DNA of 64,000 bases from Acidobacteriota bacterium (GCA_013289585.1 JABCZR010000023.1:1-64000); one strand, 5' to 3'. Counted from the stretch's first letter, positions 36,625-46,879 are shown. Translations and numbers: made by a program. The notes: generated by a model from the letters alone, not told the origin.

Positions 36625-37107
36625 ATGGCTCTTCTTGACTCTATGGTAAGCGCGAATTTTAGAGGTGATGGCGCTGGCCGGGTGGTCATCTTTCCCGCGG
36701 ACCGCCGCAATCGCGGCTACGTTGTCAAGTCTCCGGCTGAGGAACTGAAAATCAGATCTTTTCTGAAGATGTTTTATTCCGCTCATTTCTCAATCCTCTT
36801 TCTAGGTTATTTCTTGGCCTTTGAGTGGTCGAGGCAGATCTACCGCGCATTGGGCAGGCCAGAAGCGCACATGTTCAGAGCTATGTGCATTTCTGCGGGA
36901 TTATATTTTTTCGTTACGGGAGTCCCCTATTTTCTGCTTTGGAGGGCCTACAAGAAATCGTTCTTGAGTTTCGTCTCGCCCGAGGATGAAGTTGCCGTAT
37001 CGGGGAGGAGTGCCGGACGGCAACGCGTTTCTCTTTTCATAGCCGGTGCGCTGATCGTCTTGGCTCTGGGTGCGGTATTGTTATTCGCTATTCGCCATAA
37101 GCCGTGA
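36625..37107 (+). CDS. Membrane protein of unknown function
   Basis: A protein of about 160 residues with three hydrophobic segments (about residues 46-65, 79-98 and 136-155 counting from the ATG at 36625). The N-terminal part has VVIFPADRRNRGYVVKSPAEELKIRSFLKMF, a pattern that looks conserved in kind (a polar start and then two closely spaced helices). AAGGAG lies 12 bases before this ATG, a long spacing; an ATG at 36532 in frame has AAGGA three bases before it. I do not recognise a family. Confidence 0.65.
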   Translation: MALLDSMVSANFRGDGAGRVVIFPADRRNRGYVVKSPAEELKIRSFLKMFYSAHFSILFLGYFLAFEWSRQIYRALGRPEAHMFRAMCISAGLYFFVTGVPYFLLWRAYKKSFLSFVSPEDEVAVSGRSAGRQRVSLFIAGALIVLALGAVLLFAIRHKP

Positions 37108-37240
37108 GGTCACCGCGAGGATTTCTTAAAGTCCAATTCAGAACGGATCGGTTCGCGAGTGAAGGAGGCCTTCTGCGCTCCCTCGTGGAGCTAACTGTCG
37201 ATGAACGCGGCCGCGCAACAACTGAACTCGCGCTAATCCT

Positions 37241-39358
37241 TTAGCCGATGCGGGCGAGGTGGTAGCGGCGCTGCCATTCCGCCGGGAGTTGGCGAAGGAT
37301 GCGCTGCATCGTGTCTTGTTGCGCAGGATCCTCAGCCAGCGTAAAAGCTTCGCGGCGCGCAAGTTCGAGGAGTTCTCGGTCGCGTATCGGATTCGCAATG
37401 TGGAAGCCCATGTCGCCGGACTGGCGGGTGCCGAAAAATTCGCCGGGGCCGCGGAGGAGCAGATCGGTTTCGGCAATTTCGAATCCGTTCGAAGTGCGCA
37501 CCATGGTCTCGAGCCGCGCGCGCGCCTCGTCAGTCATTCGAACGGGCGCGACCAGGATGCAATGCGATTTCTCCGCGCCGCGGCCGATCCTCCCGCGTAG
37601 CTGGTGGAGCTGTGAGAGTCCGAAGCGTTCGGCATGTTCGATGACCATCACGGTGGCGTTGGGCACGTCAACGCCGACTTCCACGACCGTTGTTGCCACA
37701 AGAATCTGCGCCTCGTTCTTGCGGAAACGCTGCATCACTTCTTCTTTTTCTTCGCTCGAAAGCCGGCCGTGCAGGAGGCCAAGCTTCAATTTTGGAAAGA
37801 CTTCTCTCGATAACCGCTCGTATTCTTCCATTGCTGCTTTCAGCTCGAGCTTTGATTCTTCGATCACCGGATAAACGACGTAGGCCTGGTGTCCAGCGGC
37901 CACTTCGCGGCGCAGGAATTCCCACACGCCAGGGAGATGCGGCTCCGAGGTCATGCGCGTGGTGATGGGCGTGCGGCCGGGCGGCAGCTCGTCGAGAACG
38001 GAAACGTCCAGATCACCATAGAGCGTGAGCGAAAGCGTGCGCGGTATCGGCGTCGCGGTTAGCACCAGCACGTGCGGCGCATGGCCGTGCGCCGCGGCTT
38101 TGTCCATCAGGCGCTTGCGCTGCAAAACGCCGAAGCGATGCTGTTCATCGATGGCCACGAAGCCGAGCCGCTCGAATTCCACGTTGTCCTCGATCAGCGC
38201 GTGCGTGCCAATGACCAGTTGCGCTTCTCCGGAGCGAATGCGCTCGAGGGCCGCGTTCTTTTCTGCGCTCTTCAAGCCGCTGATCAGCAATTCCACGCGA
38301 TAGCCGCCGTTGGCCAGGATGCGCCGCGCGGAAAGAAAATGCTGCACCGCGAGAATTTCCGTCGGCGCCATCAGCGCGGCTTGCGTGCCGTTTTCGATGG
38401 CGATGACCGCGGCTTGCAGCGCGATGATGGTCTTGCCGCTGCCGACATCGCCCTGCAGCAGCCGGTTCATCGGCGCGGGCTTTTCCAGGTCCGCCGCGAT
38501 TTCGGCGAGTACACGCTTCTGCGCCGCCGTCGGCTTGAAAGGCAGGATGCGCTTCAAGGCTTCACGCACCGCATCTTCGCGAACGCGAAACGCGATGGCA
38601 TTTTCCTTGCGCGTCGCCCTGCGATCCAGCGCGAGGCTGAGCTGATATAGAAAAAACTCTTCGAAGATGAGCCGTTGCTGCGCCGGAGAACGAAACGTGT
38701 TCAGAGCATCGAGCGATTCTCCCGGATCGGGGAAGTGTGTGTGGATCAGCGCGTCGCCCCGCGAAGGGTAGCCGAGCCGTGCACGCAATCCCTCGGGCAA
38801 CACGTCCGGCATCGTTCGATCAATGAGCTGCACGGCCGCATACATGGCGCGGCGAATCTGGCGCGAGCCGAAAGTGCCGATCGCTTCATAGATCGGCACG
38901 ATGCGCCCGACTTCGGTGGAATCCATCTCCTCGCTGCTGAGCACTTCGATCTGCGGATTGACCATTTCCAGCCGTGCGGGCCGCAGCTTGTCCACTTCCG
39001 CCTTGCCATGAAGAATCAGAAGCTGCCCGGGCTTTAGACGTCCTTCCAAATACCCGCCGTGAAAAAACTTGCAAGGCAGCAAGCCGCCCGAATCGTCTTG
39101 CACCAGCAGATGATAAATGGCGTCGCGTCCCCGCATGGTGCGCACCGCCTGCCCGCTCATCACGCGCACGCGAAGCGTGTACGTGCCGTTTGGCTGGATG
39201 TCCTTCACTTTTGAGAAATGAATTCGGTCTTCGTAGCGAAACGGCAGGTAGCCCAGCAAATCTTCCAGCGTTCGAATCCCGCGCTGCGCCAGCAATTCGG
39301 CGCGCTGCGGGCCAACACCTTTGATCATGCGCACTTCTGTGCTGAGGCTTTGTATCAT
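37241..39358 (-). CDS. recG: ATP-dependent DNA helicase RecG
   Basis: RecG remodels stalled replication forks and branched DNA. The 705 residues show an N-terminal wedge/OB region (MIKGVGPQRAELLAQRGIRTLEDLLGYLPFRYEDR, then an OB fold), helicase motif I GDVGSGKT, motif II DEQH in VAIDEQHRFGV, motif III LTATPIPRT, and a C-terminal helicase domain with VGVDVPNATVMVIEHAERFGLSQLHQLRGRIGRG. The ending RRYHLARIG is normal. The ATG at 39358 follows straight after the family start of MIQSLS. It stands between an unknown membrane gene and the duplicated protease, facing both. Confidence 0.97.
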   Translation of the reverse strand: MIQSLSTEVRMIKGVGPQRAELLAQRGIRTLEDLLGYLPFRYEDRIHFSKVKDIQPNGTYTLRVRVMSGQAVRTMRGRDAIYHLLVQDDSGGLLPCKFFHGGYLEGRLKPGQLLILHGKAEVDKLRPARLEMVNPQIEVLSSEEMDSTEVGRIVPIYEAIGTFGSRQIRRAMYAAVQLIDRTMPDVLPEGLRARLGYPSRGDALIHTHFPDPGESLDALNTFRSPAQQRLIFEEFFLYQLSLALDRRATRKENAIAFRVREDAVREALKRILPFKPTAAQKRVLAEIAADLEKPAPMNRLLQGDVGSGKTIIALQAAVIAIENGTQAALMAPTEILAVQHFLSARRILANGGYRVELLISGLKSAEKNAALERIRSGEAQLVIGTHALIEDNVEFERLGFVAIDEQHRFGVLQRKRLMDKAAAHGHAPHVLVLTATPIPRTLSLTLYGDLDVSVLDELPPGRTPITTRMTSEPHLPGVWEFLRREVAAGHQAYVVYPVIEESKLELKAAMEEYERLSREVFPKLKLGLLHGRLSSEEKEEVMQRFRKNEAQILVATTVVEVGVDVPNATVMVIEHAERFGLSQLHQLRGRIGRGAEKSHCILVAPVRMTDEARARLETMVRTSNGFEIAETDLLLRGPGEFFGTRQSGDMGFHIANPIRDRELLELARREAFTLAEDPAQQDTMQRILRQLPAEWQRRYHLARIG

Positions 39359-39512
39359 TCTTGCGAATGCCGGCGAACAAACGGCGCATTCTCTTTATAT
39401 CATTCCCGCCAGGAACCTTCCTGTGTGCGGCTGTCCCAAGCGAAACTTGCTTCCCAGCCACACGTATCGTTAGAGTGTGGAATCCGCGTCTTTTTGCCGA
39501 ACAGGAGGCCTG

Positions 39513-42500
39513 GTGGCCGGAGAGCGTCTGACTGGTTCCGAGAAGCGCGCGCTATTTTTCTGGGTGGTTTTCGGTATCCTCGGCGCGCTGTTCGCTTACA
39601 AATATTTCTTCCGCGCCTTCCCGGAAGCTTCGGTCAACTTCAAAGTCTCTCGCGAAGAAGCTCTGGCGCGTGCGCAAAACTTCGTAAGCGGCCTCGGCGA
39701 AAACGTCAGCGGCTACCAATCCGCAATCGTTTTCGATGTGGATGACAACGCCAAGGTCTACCTCGAACGGGAACTCGGACAGCAACAAGCCAACCGGCTG
39801 ATGGCTTCGGAACTGAACATCTGGTTCTGGGATGTGCGTTTTTTCAAACCGAAGCAGGAAGAAGAATTTCGCGTTCGCGTAAGCCCCGCCGGGCAGATCG
39901 TCGGCTACACACACATCGTGCCCAAATCGCAGGCAGGCGCTTCGCTCGATCGAGCCGACGCGCAGGTTACGGCGCAGAACTTCCTCGCCAACAAGCTGGG
40001 CATGAACTTAAGTAGTTGGGATTTTCTGTCCGAAGAGGCAAATTCGGAGAAACAGGCTGCCCGCCTCGATTGGTCCTTCACCTGGGAGAAGCATGGTTTC
40101 CGATCTAAGGACGCGCCCTATCGCTTGAAGGTCCGCCTGCAGGGCAACAGCATCGGCGAGAGCGAAGAATTCCTGCAAGTCCCCGAGGCCTGGGAGCGTG
40201 GTTACAAAAGACTCCGCTCTGGAAACGATACGCTCGCCCTGGTCTTCATCGTCCCTTATCTCTTGCTCCTGGGAATCGCTGTTTGGCTGGCGATTCAGCT
40301 GACGAAGAGCGGGAAAACAACGTGGGGCGCAGCAATCAAGCTTGGCGCGCTCGCGGCGACTCTCTTGTTCCTGCAGTCGTTGAACGACTGGCCGCTCTGG
40401 GGCGCGGGCTACGACACCAAGGACGCCTACTCCACATTTATCCTGCTGCAGGTCGGGCGCGCGCTTCTGCTTGCCCTGGCAACTGCAATCACCATTACCC
40501 TGGTCCTGCCTGCCGCCGAGCCGCTCTATCGCAGCCTACAGCCTGGCCAGCTCCGCCTATACCAGGTCTTTACGCGGCGTGGCTTGCGCTCCAAGGAGTT
40601 TTTCTCGGCCTCCGTCGTCGGGTTGTGCCTCGCCGCGGCCCACATCGGTTTTCTCGTCGCCTTCTACATGGTCGCAACGCAATACGGAGCCTGGGCGCCG
40701 CAGGAATTAAATTACTCCGACAGTGTCAACACGCTATTCCCCTGGATTTCCGGCGTAGCTATTGGACTGCTGGCTTCGATGAACGAGGAATTCACTTTCC
40801 GGCTCTTTGCCATTCCGTTTTTCATGCGCGTCACGCGCTCGCGGTGGATCGCTGTTATCGTGCCAGCCTTTCTCTGGAGCTTTCTGCACAGCAATTATCC
40901 GCAGGAGCCGGCCTACATCCGCGGCATTGAAATCGGAATCATCGGAATCGTCGCGGGAATCGTGATGTTGCGCTGGGGTATCATGGCCACGCTCATCTGG
41001 CACTACACCGTGGATGCTTCGCTGGTCGGCTTGCTCCTGATTCGCTCGAACAGTCTCTATTTCAAAATTTCCGGCATCGTCGTGGCTGCGGCGGCAGCAG
41101 CTCCGTTGCTCTTTGCCTGCGCCTCGTACCTGGCCCGTGGCTCGTTCGAAAGCGACGAGGATCTCCTCAACCGCGCCGAGCCCGCTCCGGAAATTGATTT
41201 TGCCAGCGAACCCGTCCCCTCCACTTCCGAAATCAGAACAAGTGGCTACACCGCACTCGCGCCAAGCATGATCGTATTCCTTGCCGTATGCCTTTTATCT
41301 GGAAGCGTTTTGACTTGGCGCCTGAAGCCGCCGTCCATCGGCGAATACCTGAAACTCTCGGTTGATGCGCACACCGCCCGCGCCCGCGCCGACCAGATCC
41401 TCAGCCAGCGCGGCCACGATCCAAATTCCTGCATTCACGCCACTGTCTTCGCCGATATCGCCGACCCCCTGGTCAACGAATACCTGCGGCAGCGCATCGG
41501 CATCGCGGGAGTGAACGCCATCTACTCGGGGCCTGTTCCGGCCGCGCTCTGGCGTGTGCGCTACTTTCGCGATGGCCAGACAGAGGAGTTCGCCGTCATC
41601 CTGCGCCCCGATGGATCACTGCACTCCGTCCGGCACACGCTTGCCGAGGAAACGCCCGGCGCTTCGCTCGCAAAAGAAGAAGCGGTTGCGCAGGCCGAGA
41701 AATTCCTCCGCGATGAAAAAAAACTCGACCTGAAGGATTGGACGCTTGTCGAATCCAATTCAGACAAACGGCCGCATCGCATCGACCACACGCTGACTTG
41801 GCAACAGATCGAGCCGCTCGAACCTGCGCCGTCGTCAACTTCCAGTACTGCGGATCTAGCACATGCCCGCATCGAGGTGCAGGTGCTGGGCAACGAAGTC
41901 ACGAACTATCGCACGTACATCAAAATTCCCGACGACTGGCGGCGCATACAGGAAGAGCTTCCGCTTTATCGGACCATCCTCACCTATGTTCTCCCTTTTC
42001 TTTTCTTCGCCGCACTAGGCCTCATTCCGCTGATCGTCCTGCTGAAAAATCTGAAATCAGAAGACGCCCGATCGATTCCCTGGAGACGCATCGGATTTAT
42101 TTCCCTTTGGGGACTGTTCGGATTTCTTCTGGTTTTTCTGTTGGGCAACCGGATCGCTGCGTTTTTGAATGCCTACAATACCGCCGTTCCACTCAAGCTG
42201 ACGTTTGGAATACTTGCTATCGCGGCGCTGCTGGGTGCACTTTTTACTCTGGGCCGCATCGCGCTACCGTTTGGCGTAGCGTGGTATTTCGCCGCGCGAG
42301 CATTCGGTCAAGAGCGTCTGCCCGGCAGCGCTCGCATGCCCGGCGAATATTATCGTGATGCCTTGTGGATCGGCTTGGGAGGAACCGCAGGGCTACTTGG
42401 CCTGGAAAGTCTTCTAAACACGGTTTCGACCTACTGGCCCACGGTGCATCGCTCGCTTCCCGCCAGCTTCGGATTGGACTTCGATGCCATTCTGCCTGCC

Positions 42501-42926
42501 GCCTCGATCGTGGGAAGCAGCTTGATCGAAGGTCTGTTCATGACGGGGGTGGTCGTAGCTCTCGCCTCTTTCTTGGCTGCACAAGTGCGCCCGCCCTGGC
42601 TACGGATTTTAATCTTGCTATCTGGCGCCCTGGCGCTCCTTGGCGGAGGGTGGGGCAGCCCCGCGGATCTTGCCAAACAATTCCTGGCGCGCCTGATTCT
42701 GCTGGCGGTGCTCGCTTTCGGCGTGCAGCGCTTAATGCGCCTCAATCTTCTCGGCTGTTTCCTGATCGTAGCGGGGACTTCAATATTCGCTGGCGCCGCC
42801 GAGTTGCTGGCGCAACCAGATTCGTTCTACCGGGCAAATGGCTACGCTCTCCTTCTGGTTCTTGCCTTATTTTTCGCCTGGCCCTTCGCTGCCTGGCGTC
42901 TGCGTGCAGCCGCGGCCAGCAGCTGA
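39513..42926 (+). CDS. Giant CPBP-family membrane protease with internal duplication
   Basis: A protein of about 1137 residues, far longer than the usual 200-300 of CPBP (CAAX-like) intramembrane metalloproteases. Order: one N-terminal helix, an extracytoplasmic region of about 200 residues (PepSY-like, with ASLDRADAQVTAQNFLANKLG), then a polytopic block with the protease motifs EExxxR (Glu425, Glu426, Arg430), His459 in SFLHSNY, and His497/Asp501 in HYTVDA. A second extracytoplasmic copy follows (ASLAKEEAVAQAEKFLRDEKK) and then a second polytopic block that lacks those motifs. GTG at 39513 is used because AGGAGG lies four bases before it; a GTG at 39477 is also in frame. Confidence 0.85.
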   Translation: MAGERLTGSEKRALFFWVVFGILGALFAYKYFFRAFPEASVNFKVSREEALARAQNFVSGLGENVSGYQSAIVFDVDDNAKVYLERELGQQQANRLMASELNIWFWDVRFFKPKQEEEFRVRVSPAGQIVGYTHIVPKSQAGASLDRADAQVTAQNFLANKLGMNLSSWDFLSEEANSEKQAARLDWSFTWEKHGFRSKDAPYRLKVRLQGNSIGESEEFLQVPEAWERGYKRLRSGNDTLALVFIVPYLLLLGIAVWLAIQLTKSGKTTWGAAIKLGALAATLLFLQSLNDWPLWGAGYDTKDAYSTFILLQVGRALLLALATAITITLVLPAAEPLYRSLQPGQLRLYQVFTRRGLRSKEFFSASVVGLCLAAAHIGFLVAFYMVATQYGAWAPQELNYSDSVNTLFPWISGVAIGLLASMNEEFTFRLFAIPFFMRVTRSRWIAVIVPAFLWSFLHSNYPQEPAYIRGIEIGIIGIVAGIVMLRWGIMATLIWHYTVDASLVGLLLIRSNSLYFKISGIVVAAAAAAPLLFACASYLARGSFESDEDLLNRAEPAPEIDFASEPVPSTSEIRTSGYTALAPSMIVFLAVCLLSGSVLTWRLKPPSIGEYLKLSVDAHTARARADQILSQRGHDPNSCIHATVFADIADPLVNEYLRQRIGIAGVNAIYSGPVPAALWRVRYFRDGQTEEFAVILRPDGSLHSVRHTLAEETPGASLAKEEAVAQAEKFLRDEKKLDLKDWTLVESNSDKRPHRIDHTLTWQQIEPLEPAPSSTSSTADLAHARIEVQVLGNEVTNYRTYIKIPDDWRRIQEELPLYRTILTYVLPFLFFAALGLIPLIVLLKNLKSEDARSIPWRRIGFISLWGLFGFLLVFLLGNRIAAFLNAYNTAVPLKLTFGILAIAALLGALFTLGRIALPFGVAWYFAARAFGQERLPGSARMPGEYYRDALWIGLGGTAGLLGLESLLNTVSTYWPTVHRSLPASFGLDFDAILPAASIVGSSLIEGLFMTGVVVALASFLAAQVRPPWLRILILLSGALALLGGGWGSPADLAKQFLARLILLAVLAFGVQRLMRLNLLGCFLIVAGTSIFAGAAELLAQPDSFYRANGYALLLVLALFFAWPFAAWRLRAAAASS

Positions 42927-43171
42927 ACTCCAGCCTGGATCCTCGCCGCCGGAAGCAACCTCCCGCCCGAGGGGGTACATCTGGCTAATCAGTGAAACAA
43001 AATCCACAGCTCCCCCGTTGTTATAGTGGGAAGCACTGCTCACCCAAGAGCTAAGGGTCCGTCCAAATTGGGTGGTCACGTGGCGCTCCGTGTGTAGCCG
43101 GTGGCTGCAATGCAGGTTAAGGTGTTGTTTTACAACGGGCAACACCGCTCCACGCGAAGAGAAAGCGAAAA

Positions 43172-43849
43172 ATGCCGCTTCCCAGATGGGCTCTGGCTTT
43201 GGCCGATGACAACGGTCGCTCGGGTAGCATCAACGCCGCCCTGGCCTCGGTGACCTCTTTGCCCAACCTTGATGAGCGGGCACTGGTGGCTCAAGCGCAA
43301 ACGGGTGACCGTGGCGCTTTCGAGGAACTCGTTCGCCGTTTTGACCGCGATGTTCTGCGTCTCGCGCTGAATCTCATGAAGCGGCCGGAAGATGCCCGCG
43401 ACGTTTATCAGGAAGCCTTCCTCAAGGTTTATCGCAATCTCCACCGCTTTCGTTTCGAATGCAGCTTTTACACCTGGCTCTACCGCATTGTCACCAACGT
43501 TTGCCTCGACCACCTGCGCCGCCGCCAGGCGCGCCCCGAAGACCAGGCTCCGGAGCTGAACACCGGCCATCACGAAGAAGGCATCACCGATTTTTTTGAA
43601 CGCCAGCGGGAACATCGCCCCACGCAGGATCCCGAACGGACGCTCTTCGGCCAGGAAATTAAAGCGCGCATCGCACTGGCCATGGAGCGCCTCTCCCCGC
43701 GCGAGCGTATAGTCTTTGAAATGAAGCATTACCAGGGCTTGAAGCTGCGCGCCATCGGCGACGCGCTCGGCACCACTGAGGAAACCGTGAAGAATTCGCT
43801 TTTTCGCGCAACGCGCAAACTCCGTAGCGAACTGGGAGGCTTGCGATGA
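43172..43849 (+). CDS. ECF-type RNA polymerase sigma factor (first locus)
   Basis: A 225-residue group IV sigma factor. Region 2 (about 35-118) has [36 protein letters not shown] and [20 protein letters not shown], the core-binding and -10 recognition parts. Region 4 (about 165-221) has [45 protein letters not shown], a helix-turn-helix for the -35 element. There is no region 1 or 3. Its stop overlaps the ATG of the next gene, an anti-sigma factor, by four bases, so the two are produced together. It should switch on the envelope genes behind it, probably including itself. Confidence 0.95.
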   Translation: MPLPRWALALADDNGRSGSINAALASVTSLPNLDERALVAQAQTGDRGAFEELVRRFDRDVLRLALNLMKRPEDARDVYQEAFLKVYRNLHRFRFECSFYTWLYRIVTNVCLDHLRRRQARPEDQAPELNTGHHEEGITDFFERQREHRPTQDPERTLFGQEIKARIALAMERLSPRERIVFEMKHYQGLKLRAIGDALGTTEETVKNSLFRATRKLRSELGGLR

Positions 43850-44952
43850 GCGCTTTTGACAAGCACCTTCGCTGCGAGGACATCGCTCCGATTCTCGTGT
43901 TCTATGTTTGTGATGAGGTCAGCGATAAGGAACGCAAACAGATCGAAGCGCACCTCGCGAGTTGTGCGTCCTGCTCCGCGCAGATCGCGGAAGAACGCGA
44001 ATTGCAGGAAGCCTTCGCCATGGGGGTGCAACCTGCCGATGAGCTGGATTCTGCCGGCACACTCCTTGCGCAATGCCGCAGCGAGCTGGCGGAGAAACTC
44101 GATGATCTTGCCGCGCCGCCGGTTCAGGAACACTGGCGGCCGTTCGGCTGGCTACGCCGCTGGATGGCGCTGCGACCAGCCTGGAGCGGCGCGGTGCTCG
44201 TACTCTTCGGCGTTCTGCTGGGCACTGAATTGATTCCCTGGCTGCAATCTGTAAGTCCTGAGAGCCCCAATGGGCAGACCGTGAACGTGATGGCCGGGCC
44301 GAAATTGAGTGATGAGCAGCTTTCCAAAATGACGGTCGCAGGCATCTCCTCTTCGCCCTCTTCCGGCTCCACGCCGGGCACCGTAAAGCTCCAGCTTAGC
44401 GCCGAGCAACCCATGGTGCTTTCCGGCAACGCTGACGACAACGATATGCGCCGGGTGCTGACGTATGTGCTCGCAAACGGCGAACGTTTCGACGCCGGTG
44501 TGCGCCTCGATTGCCTGGATGCCTTGAAGGGTGGAGTGCGGGATCAGCAAGTACGCCACGCTTTGATCGTTGCGGCGCGCCAGGATCAGAATCCGGCCGT
44601 GCGCATGAAAGCCCTGGAATCGCTGCGCGACGCGGCGACGGATGACGCGGTGCGTCAAGTGCTGCTGGAATCGCTGGAACGCGATGCGAATCCCGGTGTG
44701 CGCGTCGAAGCTGTTAACCTGCTGGTTCGATCCCTCGACCACGAAACATCCAGTTTGCCTGCAATCGCGCCTGAGGCCCCGCCGATCCCGGATACGCCAC
44801 CGTCGCTCGCGCCGGTGGCTCCCGTAACTGACCCCTCGGTGGATCATGTAATTCGCGTATTGCAGCAGTTGCAGCGCAAGGATCCCAGCCGCTACGTGCG
44901 GTTGCGCAGCGCCGCCGCCTTGCGTCAGATCGGGCCGCGCGACGTGCAGTAG
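43846..44952 (+). CDS. Anti-sigma factor with zinc finger and HEAT-like repeats
   Basis: A 368-residue membrane anti-sigma factor. The N-terminus has the zinc-finger (zf-HC2) pattern: an early Cys in RCEDIAP, then HLASCASCSAQI with H-x3-C-x2-C, which holds the sigma factor. One membrane helix follows (about 113-130). The outer part is unusual: about 120 residues of helical HEAT-type repeats (RRVLTYVLANGERFDAGVRLDCLDAL, RHALIVAARQDQNPAVRMKALESLR, VRQVLLESLERDANPGVRVEAVNLL), suited to bind a protein, plus a Pro-rich C-terminal segment and a final helix pair. It overlaps the sigma gene by four bases and leads into the DUF4097-like genes. Confidence 0.9.
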   Translation: MSAFDKHLRCEDIAPILVFYVCDEVSDKERKQIEAHLASCASCSAQIAEERELQEAFAMGVQPADELDSAGTLLAQCRSELAEKLDDLAAPPVQEHWRPFGWLRRWMALRPAWSGAVLVLFGVLLGTELIPWLQSVSPESPNGQTVNVMAGPKLSDEQLSKMTVAGISSSPSSGSTPGTVKLQLSAEQPMVLSGNADDNDMRRVLTYVLANGERFDAGVRLDCLDALKGGVRDQQVRHALIVAARQDQNPAVRMKALESLRDAATDDAVRQVLLESLERDANPGVRVEAVNLLVRSLDHETSSLPAIAPEAPPIPDTPPSLAPVAPVTDPSVDHVIRVLQQLQRKDPSRYVRLRSAAALRQIGPRDVQ

Positions 44953-44981
44953 TTCGTCACAGGGTAAACGACATTCGCTCG

Positions 44982-46796
44982 ATGATAAACAAACTCCTCC
45001 GACCGATTCGATCTTCTTCCGCTCGCCGCAGTGTTTTCTTCAAGACAGCCGCGCTGTTTTCTTGTGCTGCGATTCTGCCGGCTCTCTGTTTAGCTGGCCC
45101 CGGGATCGAGCGCTCGGGCATCGAGCCTGCAAAAAATCCAGAATCGCCCGGAGCTCATTCCTCGGTTGTTCGCGCCGGCACTCTGGAAACCAGGGACGGC
45201 CTGACACTTCGGCTGACGACTGACCTCGGTTCCGTGAAAGTTTTCCAGCTGGAAGCCGGTGCCGCGCCAGTGGTGCGGTACACCGTACACATTGAAACCG
45301 ATGCCCGGGGCCCAGCGGCGCAGCAACTCCTGGACAATTATTCTCTCAAAGCGCGCGCCCTCGGCTCCGGCGTGGAAATCACCGGTGCGCTTCCCGCGCA
45401 GGCGGCCCACCAGACCGATGCTCAGTTCTGGGTGCAGTTTGAAGTAACTGTCCCGGCCGGCTATAGCGTCGAAGTGAACACCGAAGCCGGCGACATTGAA
45501 ACACAGGATATCGGCGGTACGGCGAGCCTCCACACTCAGGGTGGAAACATTCGTGCTGGGCGAATCGGCGGCTCTGCTCTCCGCGATGCGTCGTCCGGCC
45601 GCTCTGTCGCCAGGCTGGAGACGCAAGGCGGACACATCCAGGTTCTCGATGTTGCAGGTGACCTCACGGCTTTCACGGCTGGCGGTCACATCAACGTAGG
45701 CAATGTTGCCGGAGACGCTTCGCTGCGGACCGGTGGCGGTCACGTGCGCGCCGGACAGATTGGCGGGCGCGCCGAGTTGGAAACTGCTGGCGGCAATATC
45801 ACCGTTGCGCGCGCTGGGAGCTATGTCAGCGTACAAACCGGCGGCGGCCAGATTGACTTCGGCGAAGTGCACGGCTCAGTTCATGCCCAGACGGGTGGCG
45901 GCGGTATCCGTGTCATGTACGTCTCGGGTCCGATGGAAGTGGAATCCAGCAGTGGAAGCATCTGCTTGACTCGCGTGGCTGGCGCTCTCCAAGCTGCCAC
46001 TTCGGGCGGCACCATTACTGCGTGGATCAATCCGGATGCGCCCACCGGGGGCGGAAACGTGCATCTCGGTGGCCCCTCGCAGCTGGCCTCCGGCAATGGC
46101 GACATCATCGTTTACTTGCCGCGAAATCTCGCTGCAACCATCGATGCCACCGTGGCCACCGGTGGCGAGCGACACATCGAAGCCGACCCGGCCTTACATC
46201 TGATCATTCAGGGATTGAACACTGGGACGGGCCCCGTGCATGCCACCGCGGTTTTGAATGGCGGAGGCGCGCCGCTCAAATTGCGCACTACCGGCGGGAA
46301 GATTCGCCTTCAGTTCTTGGATTCGGAGGTCGCTCTGCGCGAATCCCTGATTCGCGAACAGTTGGACCGCATCAATCTGCACCTCAAGGAATACCAGGTC
46401 GAGCCCGGTTTCACCTCCGAACCCGCGTCCACGGCCTCTCCCGTGCCCGACCCTGCCAAGACGGATTGGCTGGAAAGCTGGCTGATCAGCCTGGAGCTGG
46501 CGTTTCGCGGCGGCCTTCGTGAAGATTCTCTCGAATTTCAGAAGCGGCTGGTTGCCGCGCCCAAGCCGACTTATCCAGCGCTCGCGCAGCGCGCCGGTTT
46601 GCAGGGGAATGTCGTCCTTCAACTGCGCCTTACAAAGGACGGCCGAGTCGAAGTTCAAAAGCTGGTTGAAGGTGATCCAGCCCTTGCCGACGCCGCCATC
46701 GCCGCCATCAAGCAATGGCGAGGCAAACCGCTATGGGTCAATGGCAAGCCGGTCGAGGTGATCTCGAACGTGACATTTAATTTTCAGTTGCACTGA
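44982..46796 (+). CDS. DUF4097-like beta-solenoid protein with C-terminal TonB domain
   Basis: A 604-residue exported protein (signal sequence about residues 20-38). After an N-terminal beta domain comes a solenoid with an exact 18-residue period: GG-x-I/V repeats starting at residues 216, 234, 252, 270, 288, 306, 324 and 342 (GGHIQ, GGHIN, GGHVR, GGNIT, GGQID, GGGIR, SGSIC, GGTIT). The C-terminal 80 residues are a TonB domain (PTYPALAQRAGLQGNVVLQLRLTKDG and IAAIKQWRGKPLW). DUF4097-like (toastrack) domains occur in envelope stress proteins; joining one to TonB is unusual. It is the third gene of the sigma/anti-sigma locus. Confidence 0.85.
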   Translation: MINKLLRPIRSSSARRSVFFKTAALFSCAAILPALCLAGPGIERSGIEPAKNPESPGAHSSVVRAGTLETRDGLTLRLTTDLGSVKVFQLEAGAAPVVRYTVHIETDARGPAAQQLLDNYSLKARALGSGVEITGALPAQAAHQTDAQFWVQFEVTVPAGYSVEVNTEAGDIETQDIGGTASLHTQGGNIRAGRIGGSALRDASSGRSVARLETQGGHIQVLDVAGDLTAFTAGGHINVGNVAGDASLRTGGGHVRAGQIGGRAELETAGGNITVARAGSYVSVQTGGGQIDFGEVHGSVHAQTGGGGIRVMYVSGPMEVESSSGSICLTRVAGALQAATSGGTITAWINPDAPTGGGNVHLGGPSQLASGNGDIIVYLPRNLAATIDATVATGGERHIEADPALHLIIQGLNTGTGPVHATAVLNGGGAPLKLRTTGGKIRLQFLDSEVALRESLIREQLDRINLHLKEYQVEPGFTSEPASTASPVPDPAKTDWLESWLISLELAFRGGLREDSLEFQKRLVAAPKPTYPALAQRAGLQGNVVLQLRLTKDGRVEVQKLVEGDPALADAAIAAIKQWRGKPLWVNGKPVEVISNVTFNFQLH

Positions 46797-46879
46797 GCGG
46801 CAGCAACCTCAGCGCACGCGAATTTCGTTCAGGTCCTCGTTTCTTGAAGTTAGCAGGTACGAAGAGGGGGTAGAACGTT

